64,000 bases of DNA from Hydrogenophaga sp. (GTDB lineage: Bacteria > Pseudomonadota > Gammaproteobacteria > Burkholderiales > Burkholderiaceae_C), in assembly GCF_026125785.1 (NCBI RefSeq), contig NZ_JAHCKL010000010.1, positions 59,230-123,229 on the forward strand, read 5' to 3'. Below the pieces are notes generated by a model that saw only the letters and a program-made list of their open reading frames with translations, ran no database searches and was not told where the DNA came from. Made by a program: the position numbers and the translations under genes. Below are positions 27,381 to 38,342 of the stretch, piece by piece; position 1 is the stretch's first letter, and every line of letters begins with the position of its first letter.

Positions 27381-28151
27381 TCAGAGCGTGAGCACCGCCG
27401 CGGTCAGGCCCAGGGCCTTGACGCGGGCGGCCGCCTTGTCGGCTTCGGCGCGGCTGTCGAACGGCCCCAGGCGCACCCGGATGCGCCGGCCATCGGAAGT
27501 CTGGGCCACCTGGGTATAGGTCTTGAGGCCGGCGGCTTCGAGTTTCTGACGCACCTCGCGGGCGCCGGACTCTTCGGAGAACGCCCCCACCTGCACCACC
27601 AGGCGCTCGGCGTTGGCGGCGGCGGCGGCCGGCGCGGGCTTGCCCTCCAGCAGGGCTTTGGCGCGCGCGGCATCCGACGACGCGGGGGGTGCTGCGGCCG
27701 GCGCCTTGGCCGGGGTTGGAGCGGGAGAAGGTGCGGGCGCCGGAGCCGGGGCAGGTGCCGGTGTGGGAGCGGCAGCGGGTCGTGCCGCCGGCGCGGCTTC
27801 CACCACCTCTTCCTTGGCACCCAGGCTCTCGCGGGCGTGCACACCCTCGGCAGCGGGTTTGGGCGCTGGGCTGGGCGCGGGTGCGGGTGCAGCTGCCTTG
27901 GCGGAGGCTGCTGGCGCAGCAGCGGCGACGGGCGGCCGGGCGGCGCCGGAGCGCGAGGGGATCTCGATCGGAATGTCGACCGGAATGGGGCGCGGCTGGG
28001 TGTCGAAGAGCAGCGGAAAACCGACCACCCCCACCAGCACCAGCACGCTGGCGCCGATCAGGCGGTGGCGCGCACGCCGGCGCACGGCCTCGATGCTCTG
28101 CGGTGGCGGTGTCGAGGCGTTGCCCTGGGAGCCTGAACGGGATTTGAACAT
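27381..28151 (-). CDS. SPOR-domain membrane protein (DedD-like)
   Basis: This 256-residue protein has a short cytoplasmic N-terminus, one membrane span (LIGASVLVLVGVVGFPLLF, about 32-50), a long Pro/Ala-rich periplasmic linker (about 70-170) and a C-terminal SPOR domain (about 182-255; VVQVGAFSEESGAREVRQKLEAAGL begins it). SPOR domains bind denuded peptidoglycan at the division septum. It lies between folC and cvpA as usual in this group. The repeated proline-alanine codons make long misleading open frames on other strands. Confidence 0.93.
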   Translation of the reverse strand: MFKSRSGSQGNASTPPPQSIEAVRRRARHRLIGASVLVLVGVVGFPLLFDTQPRPIPVDIPIEIPSRSGAARPPVAAAAPAASAKAAAPAPAPSPAPKPAAEGVHARESLGAKEEVVEAAPAARPAAAPTPAPAPAPAPAPSPAPTPAKAPAAAPPASSDAARAKALLEGKPAPAAAAANAERLVVQVGAFSEESGAREVRQKLEAAGLKTYTQVAQTSDGRRIRVRLGPFDSRAEADKAAARVKALGLTAAVLTL

Positions 28152-28217
28152 TCGGGGTGGGACCGTGTCGCCATGAAAGGCCTGGCGGAGGATCGATCCG
28201 GTCCGTGGGGGAGGGGC

Positions 28218-29585
28218 TCAGCCTGGCAGGTGTTTGGCCGACATCCGGGGCACACCATCCTGCAAAACGCCGCCCACGGTGTAGAAGGATCCGAAGACCA
28301 CGATTCTATCAGCGGGGTCCGCGCGCGAGACCGCCGCGCGCAGCGCCGTCATGGGGTCGGGATATTGGCCCGCCACCCTGCTTTGCCCCCCCGGCGCGGT
28401 GGCAGGCTGGCCGTCCAGCAGGGTGGCCAGCGCCGCCGCGCTGCTGGCCCTGGGCAAGGGAAGATCGGTCAGGTACCAGTGGTCGATCAGCGGCGCGATG
28501 CGCTCCAGCATGGCACCCAGGTCCTTGTCGGCCATGGCCCCGAACACCGCATGGGTTCCTGGGTAGAAGCCCATGGCGTCGAGGTTTTCCGCCAGCGCCG
28601 CCACGGAATGCGGGTTGTGCGCCACGTCCAGCACCAGCGCGGGACTGCCGGGCACGATCTGGAAGCGGCCTGGCAGCTCGACCATGGCCAGTCCGTTGCG
28701 CACGGCTTGCGCGGTCACGGGAAGGCGACCGCGCAAGGCCTCCACAGCCGCCAGCACGCCCGAGGCGTTGACGAGTTGGTTTGCACCGCGCAGCGCGGGG
28801 TAGGCCAGGCCGCTGTAGCGCCGGCCGCCGTGCGAAGGATGCATGGCCCAACCCCATTGCTGCTGGTCGCCAGCGAAATGGAAATCGCGGCCCACGCGCC
28901 AGAGCTCGGCACCGATCTCCAGCGCCCGGTCCAGCACGCTCTGCGGCGGCACCGGGTCGCTCACCACCACCGGGCGGCCGGTGCGCATGATCCCGGCCTT
29001 CTCGAAGCCGATGGCCTCGCGGTCGTTGCCCAGCAGGGCCATGTGGTCCAGGGCGATGCTGGTGATCACGGCGCAGTCTGGATCGACGATGTTGACCGCG
29101 TCGAGCCTGCCGCCCAGGCCGATCTCCAGAATCGCCAAGTCCAGCCCGTTGCGCGAGAGCGTGCGCAGAATGGCCAGGGTGGTGAACTCGAAATAGCTCA
29201 GGCTGACCTCGCCCTGTCCATCGTCGCCCGATTGACCCAGGCGTGCCGCTTCCACTTCCGCGAAGGAAGGCAGCAGTTCGGACGCCGCCACCGGCTCCCC
29301 GGCGATGCGGCAACGCTCCTCGAAATGCACCAGGTGGGGCGAGGTGTAGACACCGGTGCGGTAACCCGACTGGGCGTAGATGGACTCCAGCATGGCGCAG
29401 GTGCTGCCCTTGCCGTTGGTCCCGGCGACGGTGATCACGGGGCAGTCCAGCGCCAGCCCCATGCGGCGCGCCACACGCTGCACGCGCTCCAGCCCCATGT
29501 CGATGGTGACCGGGTGCAGTCGTTCGGCATGGGCCAGCCACTCGGCCAGCGTGGTGGGATGGGGGGGCACGGGAATGTCGAGCAT
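28218..29585 (-). CDS. folC: Bifunctional dihydrofolate synthase/folylpolyglutamate synthase
   Basis: This 455-residue Mur-ligase-type enzyme starts at MLDIPVPPHPTTLAEWL; the frame is open 38 codons further, overlapping the divergent ArsC-like gene. The ATP-binding loop VAGTNGKGSTCAMLESI is clear near residue 55, and FEFTTLAIL and EIGLGGRLDAVN follow. It adds glutamate to dihydropteroate and to folates. It leads the folC-SPOR-cvpA-purF-metZ order. Confidence 0.96.
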   Translation of the reverse strand: MLDIPVPPHPTTLAEWLAHAERLHPVTIDMGLERVQRVARRMGLALDCPVITVAGTNGKGSTCAMLESIYAQSGYRTGVYTSPHLVHFEERCRIAGEPVAASELLPSFAEVEAARLGQSGDDGQGEVSLSYFEFTTLAILRTLSRNGLDLAILEIGLGGRLDAVNIVDPDCAVITSIALDHMALLGNDREAIGFEKAGIMRTGRPVVVSDPVPPQSVLDRALEIGAELWRVGRDFHFAGDQQQWGWAMHPSHGGRRYSGLAYPALRGANQLVNASGVLAAVEALRGRLPVTAQAVRNGLAMVELPGRFQIVPGSPALVLDVAHNPHSVAALAENLDAMGFYPGTHAVFGAMADKDLGAMLERIAPLIDHWYLTDLPLPRASSAAALATLLDGQPATAPGGQSRVAGQYPDPMTALRAAVSRADPADRIVVFGSFYTVGGVLQDGVPRMSAKHLPG

Positions 29586-29637
29586 GGTCGAGATTGTCCC
29601 ATCGCGCCGGCCCAGCGGATGCCGGACAATGCCGCCC

Positions 29638-29985
29638 ATGATCACCGTCCATGGCATCCCCAACTGCGACACCGTGAAGAAGGCCCGCACCTGGCTCACC
29701 GACCACGGCGTCGCCCACGTTTTTCACGACTTCAAGAAACAGGGCGTGCCCACGGCGGCCCTGGACCGCTGGCTCGCTGCCGCCGGCTGGGAAACCGTCA
29801 TCAACCGCAAGGGCACGACCTGGCGCCAGCTCGACGAAGCCACGCGCTCTGCCGTGGACGGGCCGGGCCCGGCCCGCGCGCTCGCGCTGGAGAACCCCAG
29901 CGTGATCAAGCGGCCGGTGGTGGAATGGGCCGACGGCAGCATCACCGTGGGCTTCGACGCCGTCGACTGGCAGCGGCGGATCTGA
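29638..29985 (+). CDS. ArsC/Spx-family protein (YffB-like)
   Basis: This 115-residue protein starts MITVHGIPNCDTVKKARTWL, with a thioredoxin-like fold and a single cysteine (NCDT) where ArsC has its catalytic Cys. The close family match is YffB/arsenate reductase-like. Real arsenate reduction is doubtful; YffB is thought to be a glutathione-dependent thiol reductase. An upstream in-frame ATG (29629) would add three residues. It is divergent from folC, with about 50 bp between starts. Confidence 0.88.
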   Translation: MITVHGIPNCDTVKKARTWLTDHGVAHVFHDFKKQGVPTAALDRWLAAAGWETVINRKGTTWRQLDEATRSAVDGPGPARALALENPSVIKRPVVEWADGSITVGFDAVDWQRRI

Positions 29986-30076
29986 AGCCGGCTCAGGCCG
30001 GCAAGAGCAAGCGACCTAAAATCGCGGTTTCGCCTTTTTCTTTCTCTCCCTACCGTCACTCACCCTCCCCGCCACC

Positions 30077-30394
30077 ATGAGCACCACCCAATTCGACGGC
30101 GTGACCGTCCAGACCCAGGCCAGCGTGTACTTCGACGGCAAGTGCGTCAGCCACGGCATCACCCTGGCCGACGGCACGAAGAAATCGGTCGGCGTGGTGC
30201 TGCCCGCCGCCCTCACGTTCAAGACCGGGGCGCCTGAAATCATGGAGTGCGTGGCCGGGAGCTGCGAGTACCGCCTCGCCGGCAGCGACACCTGGGTCCG
30301 TTCAGGCCCGGGCGAGCAATTCAGCGTGCCTGGCAACAGCAGCTTCGACATCCGCGTGAGCGAGCCCTACCACTACATCTGCCACTTCGGTTGA
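30077..30394 (+). CDS. ppnP: Pyrimidine/purine nucleoside phosphorylase
   Basis: This 105-residue cupin protein matches the PpnP (YaiE, formerly DUF1255) family through its length, FDGKCVSHGITLADGTKKSVGVVLP core and the C-terminal EPYHYICHFG. PpnP splits nucleosides with phosphate into base and ribose 1-phosphate. It precedes argG by 18 bp. Confidence 0.93.
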   Translation: MSTTQFDGVTVQTQASVYFDGKCVSHGITLADGTKKSVGVVLPAALTFKTGAPEIMECVAGSCEYRLAGSDTWVRSGPGEQFSVPGNSSFDIRVSEPYHYICHFG

Positions 30395-31756
<1,362 letters not shown>

Positions 31757-31771
31757 ACCGCCGTTGCGGGT

Positions 31772-33919
31772 TCAGCTTGTCGGGTGAAGCGGCACCTCGA
31801 CCTCCACGACGGTGCCGCCCGCCGAACCGGAAGACCACGTCACCGTGCCCCCCAGGTCGCGCACCCGTTCGCTGATCGAGCGGGCTTGCGTTGGCGTGGC
31901 CGTGGTGTCCTTCGCGCCCTCGTCTTCCACGCTAAGCAGCAGGCGCCCCGACGCCAGGCGCCAGACCACGCGGACCGTCTGCGCGTCCGCATGCTTGAGG
32001 CTGTTGGTCACGGCCTCGCGCAGGATGCGCCCCAGGTTGGTGTACTGGCGGGCACTCAGGCACAGGCCTTGGGGCACAGGGTCCTGCCGCCAGTCCAGGG
32101 AGCGCGACAACGGGGCCAGCCGTTCGCGGGTCTGGGCCTGCCACGCCTGCAAGGCCTCGTCCAACCCGCAAGGGCTGGCCGAGAGGGCTGCCAGCACGTC
32201 GCGCATGTCCTGCATGGCAGAGCGCGCTATCTGGCGCGCCTCCTCCTGGCCCAGGTAACTCAGCGAAAGCAGCTTCGCGCCGAGGTCGTCGTGCAGGTCA
32301 CGCATGATGCGCCGCCGCTCGGCCTGCACGTCCTGCTCGCGACGCAGCATGGCCTCCTGCACATGGCGCGCCATGCGCCAGAGCACGTCGGCGCGGGCCA
32401 CGTCGGCGCGACGGAACAGCCGCGCCCCGGACTGCGGCATGCGCAGCAGCACACCGCCCTCCCCGGCGCCGGGTCCGTCGATGCCGGGCAAACGCAGCGC
32501 CAGGCCGTTCTCCTCGATCGTCACGGTCCGGCCATCGGACGCACGCGCATCCGGCACCCGAAGCTCCAACGGCGCGAACTCCTCGCGCAGCACCTGGTGC
32601 CAACGCTGCGCCAGCTGGCCCGCATCCGGCGCGGCGGCCAGGTGCTCGAGCGAGCGACCCAGCGAGTCCGGGTCCTGCCAGGCACGGCGCTCGGCCAGAC
32701 GAGCCCACAGCCACTGGCGCACGGGGAAGTAGACCCACCCGAGCAAGGCCAATGACAGGCTCAACGCACCGGCCTGCGACATGTCGAAGAGTGACACCAG
32801 CGCAAGGTCCAGCAACAGCACGCAAAGACCACCCAGAAACCAGCTCCAGGCACCAAACCACCAGCGGTCCAGGTCAAACAGCCGGTAGCGCAGGATGCCC
32901 AGCGCAATGCCCGCGAACATGAACAGGAACACCCCGAACATCAGCCCCTGGCTGGCCAGGGGCTGCGCACGCAGCGCCACCGGCAGCAGGATGCCGGCCG
33001 CGAAGAACCCGGTCCCGAGGTAGATCGACAGCAGATACCACTGGAGCGCGGCGCGCTCCAGCGGCCGCCCGCGCGTGCGCCGCCACTGCACCGCGGCAAC
33101 GGCAAAGGTGAGCGCGAACATCGCCAGCAGGACCAGGAAGCCGGTACTCGGCGCGTCAAAGGTCTTGCAGCCAAACGCCAGCGTGGCCAGGCCCGCCACC
33201 AGGTAGATCGGCGCGGCCGGGCTGCGCCGCGCGAGACGGGTCGGGTAGTGCCACAGCAAGGCGAGCAAGGCGGCGGTGAACAACATCGCGCCACCGTGGT
33301 TCGCGACCGACAGCGCGCGAAACCAGTCGCCATCCAGCGCCAGTTCGCGCGTGCTGTAGACGGCGGCACTGCAGGCGGAGACCATCACGCTCAGGCCGCA
33401 AACGGCAAAGTGGCGCGCCGCCGCGTCGTGCCAGCGGAACACCCACACCCCGTAGGCCAGCAGAAAGCAAAGCACCCCTACACCGGCCTGGAACCAGAAC
33501 AAGGCCGGCAACGCCAGCCAGCTTCGCGTCTGCACGGGCAGGCTCACCTTGCGGCCATCGTCCAGCACGGCGACCACCTCGCCGCCGGGCGGCATGGCCC
33601 GCGCCAGTCGCGTCATGTCGGCCATGAAAGCGCCGTAGCGCCCCCAATCAGGCAACTGGTCAGGTTCTTCGATCAGCAGGTCCGCACGCAGATCGACACC
33701 GGCCAACGACACCAGCCGCTGCCCCGGCGCCAGGTCCACCCGGGGCGGCACCTCGCCATGCACGACCACGGCGCCGCCGTCGGCCACGGTCAGGCGCAGG
33801 CCCGTGACCGGTGCCTGCAACGCCAGTGCCAGGCTGGTCAACAGACAGGCCAGGACCAGAAGGACCCCGAAGGCCTGCAACGTACGCGGGGAGGAAGGAA
33901 AGGGCATGGCGCGCGCCAT
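31772..33919 (-). CDS. Membrane sensor histidine kinase, HisKA_3 (NarL-partner) type
   Basis: This 715-residue kinase has an N-terminal membrane anchor, a periplasmic region (about 28-140, PDZ-like feel: VDLAPGQRLVSLAGVDLRA), a cluster of about seven to eight hydrophobic spans (about 145-410), and a cytoplasmic HisKA_3 block RRIMRDLHDDLGAKLLSLSY whose His is the phosphorylation site. The ATPase domain follows (REAVTNSLKHADA N-box, VEDEGAKD G1-like box). A second Met at 33907 is an alternative start. It is divergent, 46 bp away, from its probable partner regulator. The stimulus is unknown. Confidence 0.92.
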   Translation of the reverse strand: MARAMPFPSSPRTLQAFGVLLVLACLLTSLALALQAPVTGLRLTVADGGAVVVHGEVPPRVDLAPGQRLVSLAGVDLRADLLIEEPDQLPDWGRYGAFMADMTRLARAMPPGGEVVAVLDDGRKVSLPVQTRSWLALPALFWFQAGVGVLCFLLAYGVWVFRWHDAAARHFAVCGLSVMVSACSAAVYSTRELALDGDWFRALSVANHGGAMLFTAALLALLWHYPTRLARRSPAAPIYLVAGLATLAFGCKTFDAPSTGFLVLLAMFALTFAVAAVQWRRTRGRPLERAALQWYLLSIYLGTGFFAAGILLPVALRAQPLASQGLMFGVFLFMFAGIALGILRYRLFDLDRWWFGAWSWFLGGLCVLLLDLALVSLFDMSQAGALSLSLALLGWVYFPVRQWLWARLAERRAWQDPDSLGRSLEHLAAAPDAGQLAQRWHQVLREEFAPLELRVPDARASDGRTVTIEENGLALRLPGIDGPGAGEGGVLLRMPQSGARLFRRADVARADVLWRMARHVQEAMLRREQDVQAERRRIMRDLHDDLGAKLLSLSYLGQEEARQIARSAMQDMRDVLAALSASPCGLDEALQAWQAQTRERLAPLSRSLDWRQDPVPQGLCLSARQYTNLGRILREAVTNSLKHADAQTVRVVWRLASGRLLLSVEDEGAKDTTATPTQARSISERVRDLGGTVTWSSGSAGGTVVEVEVPLHPTS

Positions 33920-33965
33920 TCTAGGGAATGGCTTGCATACCTTGCACCGGTATCATCGGTTTCCC

Positions 33966-34607
33966 ATGCAATCCGCCCTGATCCTAGAAGACCACCTCCA
34001 CGCGCAGGATTGGCTGGCGCAGGCCCTCGCCGAGAGCTTCCATGGCATCGCCATCACACGGGCGGACACCTGCGCGCAGGCGCGCAGCCACCTGGCCCAC
34101 ATGCGGCCCGACATCGCCTTGATCGATCTGGAGTTGCCCGACGGCTCGGGAATCGACATCGTGGCAGACCTCGCGCAAACGCAGCCCGCATGCATGACGG
34201 TGGTGACCACCATCTTCGACGACGACGAGCACCTCTTTGCCTCGCTGCGCGCGGGTGCGCGGGGCTACCTGCTCAAGGACCAGACCGTGGCGGAACTGGT
34301 GGGGATGCTCCAGCGCATCGCACAAGGCCAGCCCCCGCTGTCTCCGGCCATCGCGCGCCGGCTGCTCGCGCAATTCCGCTCCACGGCGAGCACACCACCG
34401 CCGGTGGCACTGTCGGCGCGCGAATCCGAGGTGCTCGCGGTGATCGCGCAAGGGCACACGCTGCCCGAGGTAGCGCAACTGCTGGGGCTGTCGCGCCACA
34501 CGGTCTCGGGCTACGTCAAGGACATCTACCGCAAGCTCAACATCAACTCGCGGGCCGAGGCCACCCTGGAGGCGGCCCGGCGCGGCCTCATTGGCGCACC
34601 GCGTTGA
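33966..34607 (+). CDS. NarL/LuxR-family response regulator
   Basis: This 213-residue regulator starts MQSALILEDHLHAQDWL. The receiver domain has the acidic pair ED near residue 8, phospho-acceptor Asp in ALIDLELPDGSG (about 55), Thr in VVTTIFDDD and Lys in LLKDQT. The C-terminal LuxR helix-turn-helix is LSARESEVLAVIAQGHTLPEVAQLLGLSRHTVSGYVKDIYRKL (LSRHTVSGYVKDI is the recognition part). It pairs with the divergent kinase. Its last 20 bases overlap the end of the opposing lipoprotein gene. Confidence 0.94.
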   Translation: MQSALILEDHLHAQDWLAQALAESFHGIAITRADTCAQARSHLAHMRPDIALIDLELPDGSGIDIVADLAQTQPACMTVVTTIFDDDEHLFASLRAGARGYLLKDQTVAELVGMLQRIAQGQPPLSPAIARRLLAQFRSTASTPPPVALSARESEVLAVIAQGHTLPEVAQLLGLSRHTVSGYVKDIYRKLNINSRAEATLEAARRGLIGAPR

Positions 34608-36132
34608 CGGTGGTCACCCCGCCCGCCGCGCCCGCCAGCGTCAATGCGGCCTCGGTGAAGCTGGTGGGCGACTGCGACGTCGCCAGCTTGAGTGTGATGC
34701 CACCACCGGGCTGCGAACCGCCGATGAAGCGGCTGTTGAGCTTGAGCAGGATGTCGCCCGAGGGCTCCACGGCGATGAAGTCGTCCTGGCCATCCCATTG
34801 CGCGCTCATGTCCTGAGCCTGGCAGCTCACCGACGACAGCCCTTGCACCCGGATGCTGCCCCCGGCCGTGATGTCCACCAGCACCGGGTTGCCCGCACCG
34901 CACAACTGGGTCTGCTCGGTACCCGCATAGGTTCCGGCCAGTGTGGCGAACTGCGCGGGCACGGCGCCGCCATAGGCATGCACGCCGTTGCGGATGTCGT
35001 AGGTACCCACATGGCCCATCAGGTGCCCGGTCGGCAGGAAACTGACCTGCGCATAGGCCACGGGACTGACGCTGCTGTTGCCGGCGTCGTAGTAGTTGTA
35101 GACACCGAGTCGGCGCCCTCCACCCCCATAGCCGGTCGCGCTGTCCCACAGGTTGATGCACCGGCCGTCTGCGCAATTGCGGTCGGAGAGCGCCGGCGCG
35201 CTGCGCGAGACCAGCACGTTGCCACCTGCGTCCTTGAGGGTCACGGTCACCGCGCCGTCACCGCCCGTGTACGCCACAACCAGCTTGCCCGGCCCCGTCT
35301 GTGCCGCGTCGATGGCGTTGACGATGGCCACGTCGTATTCACCCGCCATGGTCTGCATGATGGCTTCGTCCGACGGGTTGCCGGAGAAATCAAAAGGCGC
35401 GGCCAGCGCGACGCTGCCACCGGCCGACGACCCCGGCCCCCCACCGCCGCCCTGCGACGGCAGGTTGCCGCCTTGCAGCGCCGCCAGCATCTGCTGCCAG
35501 TTGCCACCCGACTGCAGGTAGTTCGCCAGTTGCGACAGGAAGGGCGAGTTCGCCGCAGTGGGCGGCGTGGCCGGCGTGAGGCCGCTGCCCACGCCCACGA
35601 TCTGCCCCACCAAGGTACCGAACTGGGCGTCGAACGCGGCGGCGCTGAACACGCCCGTGGTCGCGTTGAACGCCGCGGTGGTCAGTGGCGTGGCATAGGC
35701 CTGGACCGAGGCGCCCACGGCCGGCAAGGTGACCGCGGTCACCATGGTCTGGCCGGCGAGTGATGTCAGCGTGGCCCCACCACCGCAGGTACCTGCCGTC
35801 ACCGGTTGCTCGTCCGAGCAGTAGCGCCCGCCACTGGCCTCGATGACCACGTCGCCACTGGAGCCGGCAGGCAGTGCCAGACGGTAGACACCATCGGCCT
35901 GCGTCACGTAGCACCCATTGACCACCTGCGCTCCGGAAAGGTCGATGCGTGCGCCCCTGGTGCCGCCGCTGACGGCGTACACGCAGACCGAAGCCCCTTC
36001 GACCGGTCCTTTCACCGCCGCTCCGGTGACCAGAGGACCATTGCTGCCCGCCCCGCCGCCGTCGCCTCCGCCGCCGCACGCCGCCAGAGTCCCCAGCAGG
36101 AGCACAGACCACCAACGCATGTTCCCTCGCAT
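34588..36132 (-). CDS. Glycine-rich lipoprotein of unknown function
   Basis: This 514-residue protein begins MRGNMRWWSVLLLGTLAACGGGG, a lipoprotein signal with lipobox LAAC. The start is set by GGGGAG six bases upstream; the open frame continues leftward into murB without sense. After a Gly/Asp linker the N-terminal domain (about 30-130) has VTGAAVKGPVEGASVCVYAV, resembling carboxypeptidase-regulatory-like folds in Burkholderiales lipoproteins. A disordered Gly/Pro/Ser stretch (about 240-260) leads to a C-terminal domain rich in Cys pairs. Surface or outer-membrane attachment is expected. No enzymatic motif is seen. Confidence 0.85.
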   Translation of the reverse strand: MRGNMRWWSVLLLGTLAACGGGGDGGGAGSNGPLVTGAAVKGPVEGASVCVYAVSGGTRGARIDLSGAQVVNGCYVTQADGVYRLALPAGSSGDVVIEASGGRYCSDEQPVTAGTCGGGATLTSLAGQTMVTAVTLPAVGASVQAYATPLTTAAFNATTGVFSAAAFDAQFGTLVGQIVGVGSGLTPATPPTAANSPFLSQLANYLQSGGNWQQMLAALQGGNLPSQGGGGGPGSSAGGSVALAAPFDFSGNPSDEAIMQTMAGEYDVAIVNAIDAAQTGPGKLVVAYTGGDGAVTVTLKDAGGNVLVSRSAPALSDRNCADGRCINLWDSATGYGGGGRRLGVYNYYDAGNSSVSPVAYAQVSFLPTGHLMGHVGTYDIRNGVHAYGGAVPAQFATLAGTYAGTEQTQLCGAGNPVLVDITAGGSIRVQGLSSVSCQAQDMSAQWDGQDDFIAVEPSGDILLKLNSRFIGGSQPGGGITLKLATSQSPTSFTEAALTLAGAAGGVTTVNAVRQ

Positions 36133-36281
36133 GTTGCTCCCCTTTCCATAGCATTGAAATGCCGAAGGGAAATCCCCCTCAAGGCATCGCCAGGAAGTTA
36201 GCAACGCACAGGCTGCGCGGGTACCCCGCATTTGCGGGCCACCCCCTCGAACACGGGGGCCATCGGTCCGCGACCGGCCTC

Positions 36282-37334
36282 TCAGACCACCACGGGCTCG
36301 GGTTCCAGCAGGATGCCGAAGCGTTCGTAGACGCTGGTCTGGATCGCCTTGGCCAGGGTCATCACCTCGCCACCGGTAGCACCGCCCCGGTTGACCAGCA
36401 CCAGGGCCTGGCGCTCGTACACACCGGCATTGCCCACGCCGCGGCCTTTCCAGCCGCAGGCATCGATGAGCCAGCCCGCGGCCAGCTTGATGCTGCCGTC
36501 GGCCATCGGGTAGTGCACCACCTTGGGGTCGCGCGCGATGATGTCCGCGCACTGCTCGGGAGAGACCGTGGGGTTCTTGAAGAAACTGCCCGCGTTGCCG
36601 ATCACCGCGGGGTCGGGCAGCTTGGCGCTGCGGATGGCGCAGATCCAGTCGAAGATCTTCCGGGCATCGGGCGCATGGATGCCGGTTTCGGCGGTCTTGC
36701 GCTCCAGGTCCGCGTACCCGAGCACAGGCTTCCAGGGCCGGGGAAGCCAGAAGCGCACGCGGGTGATGAGCGCACGTCCGGCCAGCCCCATGCCGCGCGC
36801 GTCCGAAGGGGCGTGCTTGAACACCGAGTCCCGGTAGCCGAACCCGCATTGCGCCGCGTCCAGCGTGAAGCGCTGTCCGGTCTGCAGGTCGATGGCATCG
36901 AGGCTGTGAAAACGGTCCTGCAACTCCACGCCATAGGCTCCGATGTTCTGCACCGGCGAGGCGCCAACAGTGCCGGGAATCAGCGCCAGGTTCTCCAGCC
37001 CCGGCCAGCCCTGTTCCAGCGTCCAACGCACGAAGCCGTGCCAGTTTTCTCCGGCACCAGCCTCCACCACCCACCCTCTGGCGGTCTCCTCGACCAGGCG
37101 ACGCCCGGCGATCTCGACCTTGAGCACGAGCGCGCGCACATCACCGGTGATCACCAGGTTGCTGCCGCCACCCAACACGAAAGGCGGGGCTTCGCGCGTC
37201 AGCACCGGCCATGCACTGCCGGCCATGAGCGCACCAACGTCCGCCTCGTCGCGGACCCGGGCCAGATGCAGCGCGCGAGCGACGATGCCAAAGCTGTTGT
37301 AGGCCTGTAGAGGAACCTGGTTCTCGACTATCAT
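36282..37334 (-). CDS. murB: UDP-N-acetylmuramate dehydrogenase (UDP-N-acetylenolpyruvoylglucosamine reductase)
   Basis: This 350-residue enzyme has the type I MurB features: [15 protein letters not shown] at the N-terminus, the FAD-binding [40 protein letters not shown] with the catalytic Ser, and a C-terminal [22 protein letters not shown]. It makes UDP-MurNAc with NADPH for peptidoglycan. It is divergent from the glycosyltransferase-like gene, 60 bp away. Confidence 0.97.
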   Translation of the reverse strand: MIVENQVPLQAYNSFGIVARALHLARVRDEADVGALMAGSAWPVLTREAPPFVLGGGSNLVITGDVRALVLKVEIAGRRLVEETARGWVVEAGAGENWHGFVRWTLEQGWPGLENLALIPGTVGASPVQNIGAYGVELQDRFHSLDAIDLQTGQRFTLDAAQCGFGYRDSVFKHAPSDARGMGLAGRALITRVRFWLPRPWKPVLGYADLERKTAETGIHAPDARKIFDWICAIRSAKLPDPAVIGNAGSFFKNPTVSPEQCADIIARDPKVVHYPMADGSIKLAAGWLIDACGWKGRGVGNAGVYERQALVLVNRGGATGGEVMTLAKAIQTSVYERFGILLEPEPVVV

Positions 37335-37394
37335 CCTTCGATTGTCTCACCCGCCCGCGCTCGGACCGGGCGCCAAGCCCCCCTTCGTCTGTCC

Positions 37395-38330
37395 ATGAAT
37401 TCCGCCGCCGACAGGCCCGCCAGCAGGCCCGCCCAAGACCCCACCTGGCAATGCGTGCTGGTGTGCTGGGGCACCAAATACCCGGTGACGCTGATCAACC
37501 ACCTCATCGAGCGCATCACGGCGCACAGCCGCAGCGTGCCACGCTTCGTGCTCATCTGCGACGAACCCAAGGCCGGCCTGCTCCCCCATGTGCAGACCCG
37601 GCTATTCCCGCCCTTCTACATGCAGAAGCCCTTCAAGTCGGTGGGCTGCCAGGCCAAGCTGGCCATGTTCGAGGAAGGCGTGCTGCCGCAGGACCTGCCT
37701 GTGGTCTACATCGATCTGGACACCGTCATCATGGGAGACATGGGCGAGGCCGTGGGATTCATGAAAGACCAGGACACGGTGCTGATGCTGCAAAGCGCCA
37801 TCATTCCCTTCGGCCGCATCGGCCGTGCCATATGGCGCGCGACCAAGGGCCGAAAATACGCCAGGGGCAACTCCTCGGTGGTGGTCTTCCATCCGGCGCG
37901 CTGCACCTACATCGCACGGCGCTTCCGAGAGCTCTACGAACGCCACCCCGACTTCGGCTTCCGCCCCATGGTGGCCGACGAACGCTTCATCAGCTGGGCC
38001 GCGCAACCGCACATGGAGCGCATCCCGAAATCCTTCGCGGTAAAGTTCCCCAACGAGTTCATGTTTCACCTGCCCGCGTGGCTCTACATCAAGGCCCTCT
38101 TTCCCTGGGTGCGCGCGCGGCGCGAGAAGCTGGCGGCCATCACGCTGTGCGGGCTGGACATCAAGCCCGAGAAGCTGCTGGCCCTGCGCGATGCCGAAGT
38201 GATCGCCGACAACAAGGACCGCAAGCTGGTCTGGAGCGCACGCGTCATGGGCAGCTCCAAGCAGAAGATCATCGACTTCTACCGGGACATCATCTCCCTG
38301 TCTTCTTCCTCCTCCTCTTCTTCTTCCTGA
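37395..38330 (+). CDS. Glycosyltransferase-like protein with a poly-serine tail
   Basis: This 311-residue protein has no signal peptide. VVYIDLDTVIMGDMGEAV near residue 100 is a DxD-type nucleotide-sugar/metal motif like those of GT-A glycosyltransferases; VGCQAKLAMFEEG before it and RGNSSVVVFHPARC after it fit that fold. It lacks the longer signature needed for a firm family call. The last nine codons (38301-38327) are all serine, an unusual tail written in a pyrimidine-only repeat. yajQ begins 12 bp downstream. Role unknown, perhaps envelope polysaccharide. Confidence 0.8.
   Translation: MNSAADRPASRPAQDPTWQCVLVCWGTKYPVTLINHLIERITAHSRSVPRFVLICDEPKAGLLPHVQTRLFPPFYMQKPFKSVGCQAKLAMFEEGVLPQDLPVVYIDLDTVIMGDMGEAVGFMKDQDTVLMLQSAIIPFGRIGRAIWRATKGRKYARGNSSVVVFHPARCTYIARRFRELYERHPDFGFRPMVADERFISWAAQPHMERIPKSFAVKFPNEFMFHLPAWLYIKALFPWVRARREKLAAITLCGLDIKPEKLLALRDAEVIADNKDRKLVWSARVMGSSKQKIIDFYRDIISLSSSSSSSSS
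38301..38327 (+). repeat. Homopyrimidine TCY repeat encoding nine serines
   Basis: Twenty-seven bases made only of C and T (TCT and TCC codons) form the very end of the glycosyltransferase-like gene. Such tracts are prone to slippage; loss or gain of units that is not a multiple of three would shift the stop codon into the yajQ leader. Confidence 0.8.
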
Positions 38331-38342
38331 TCCGAGAACGCC

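Noticed and set aside
29987-30002. GCCGGC-TCAG-GCCGGC hairpin after the ArsC-like gene as a terminator
   Set aside because: The stem is only six pairs and there is no U-run, so it is not annotated as a terminator.
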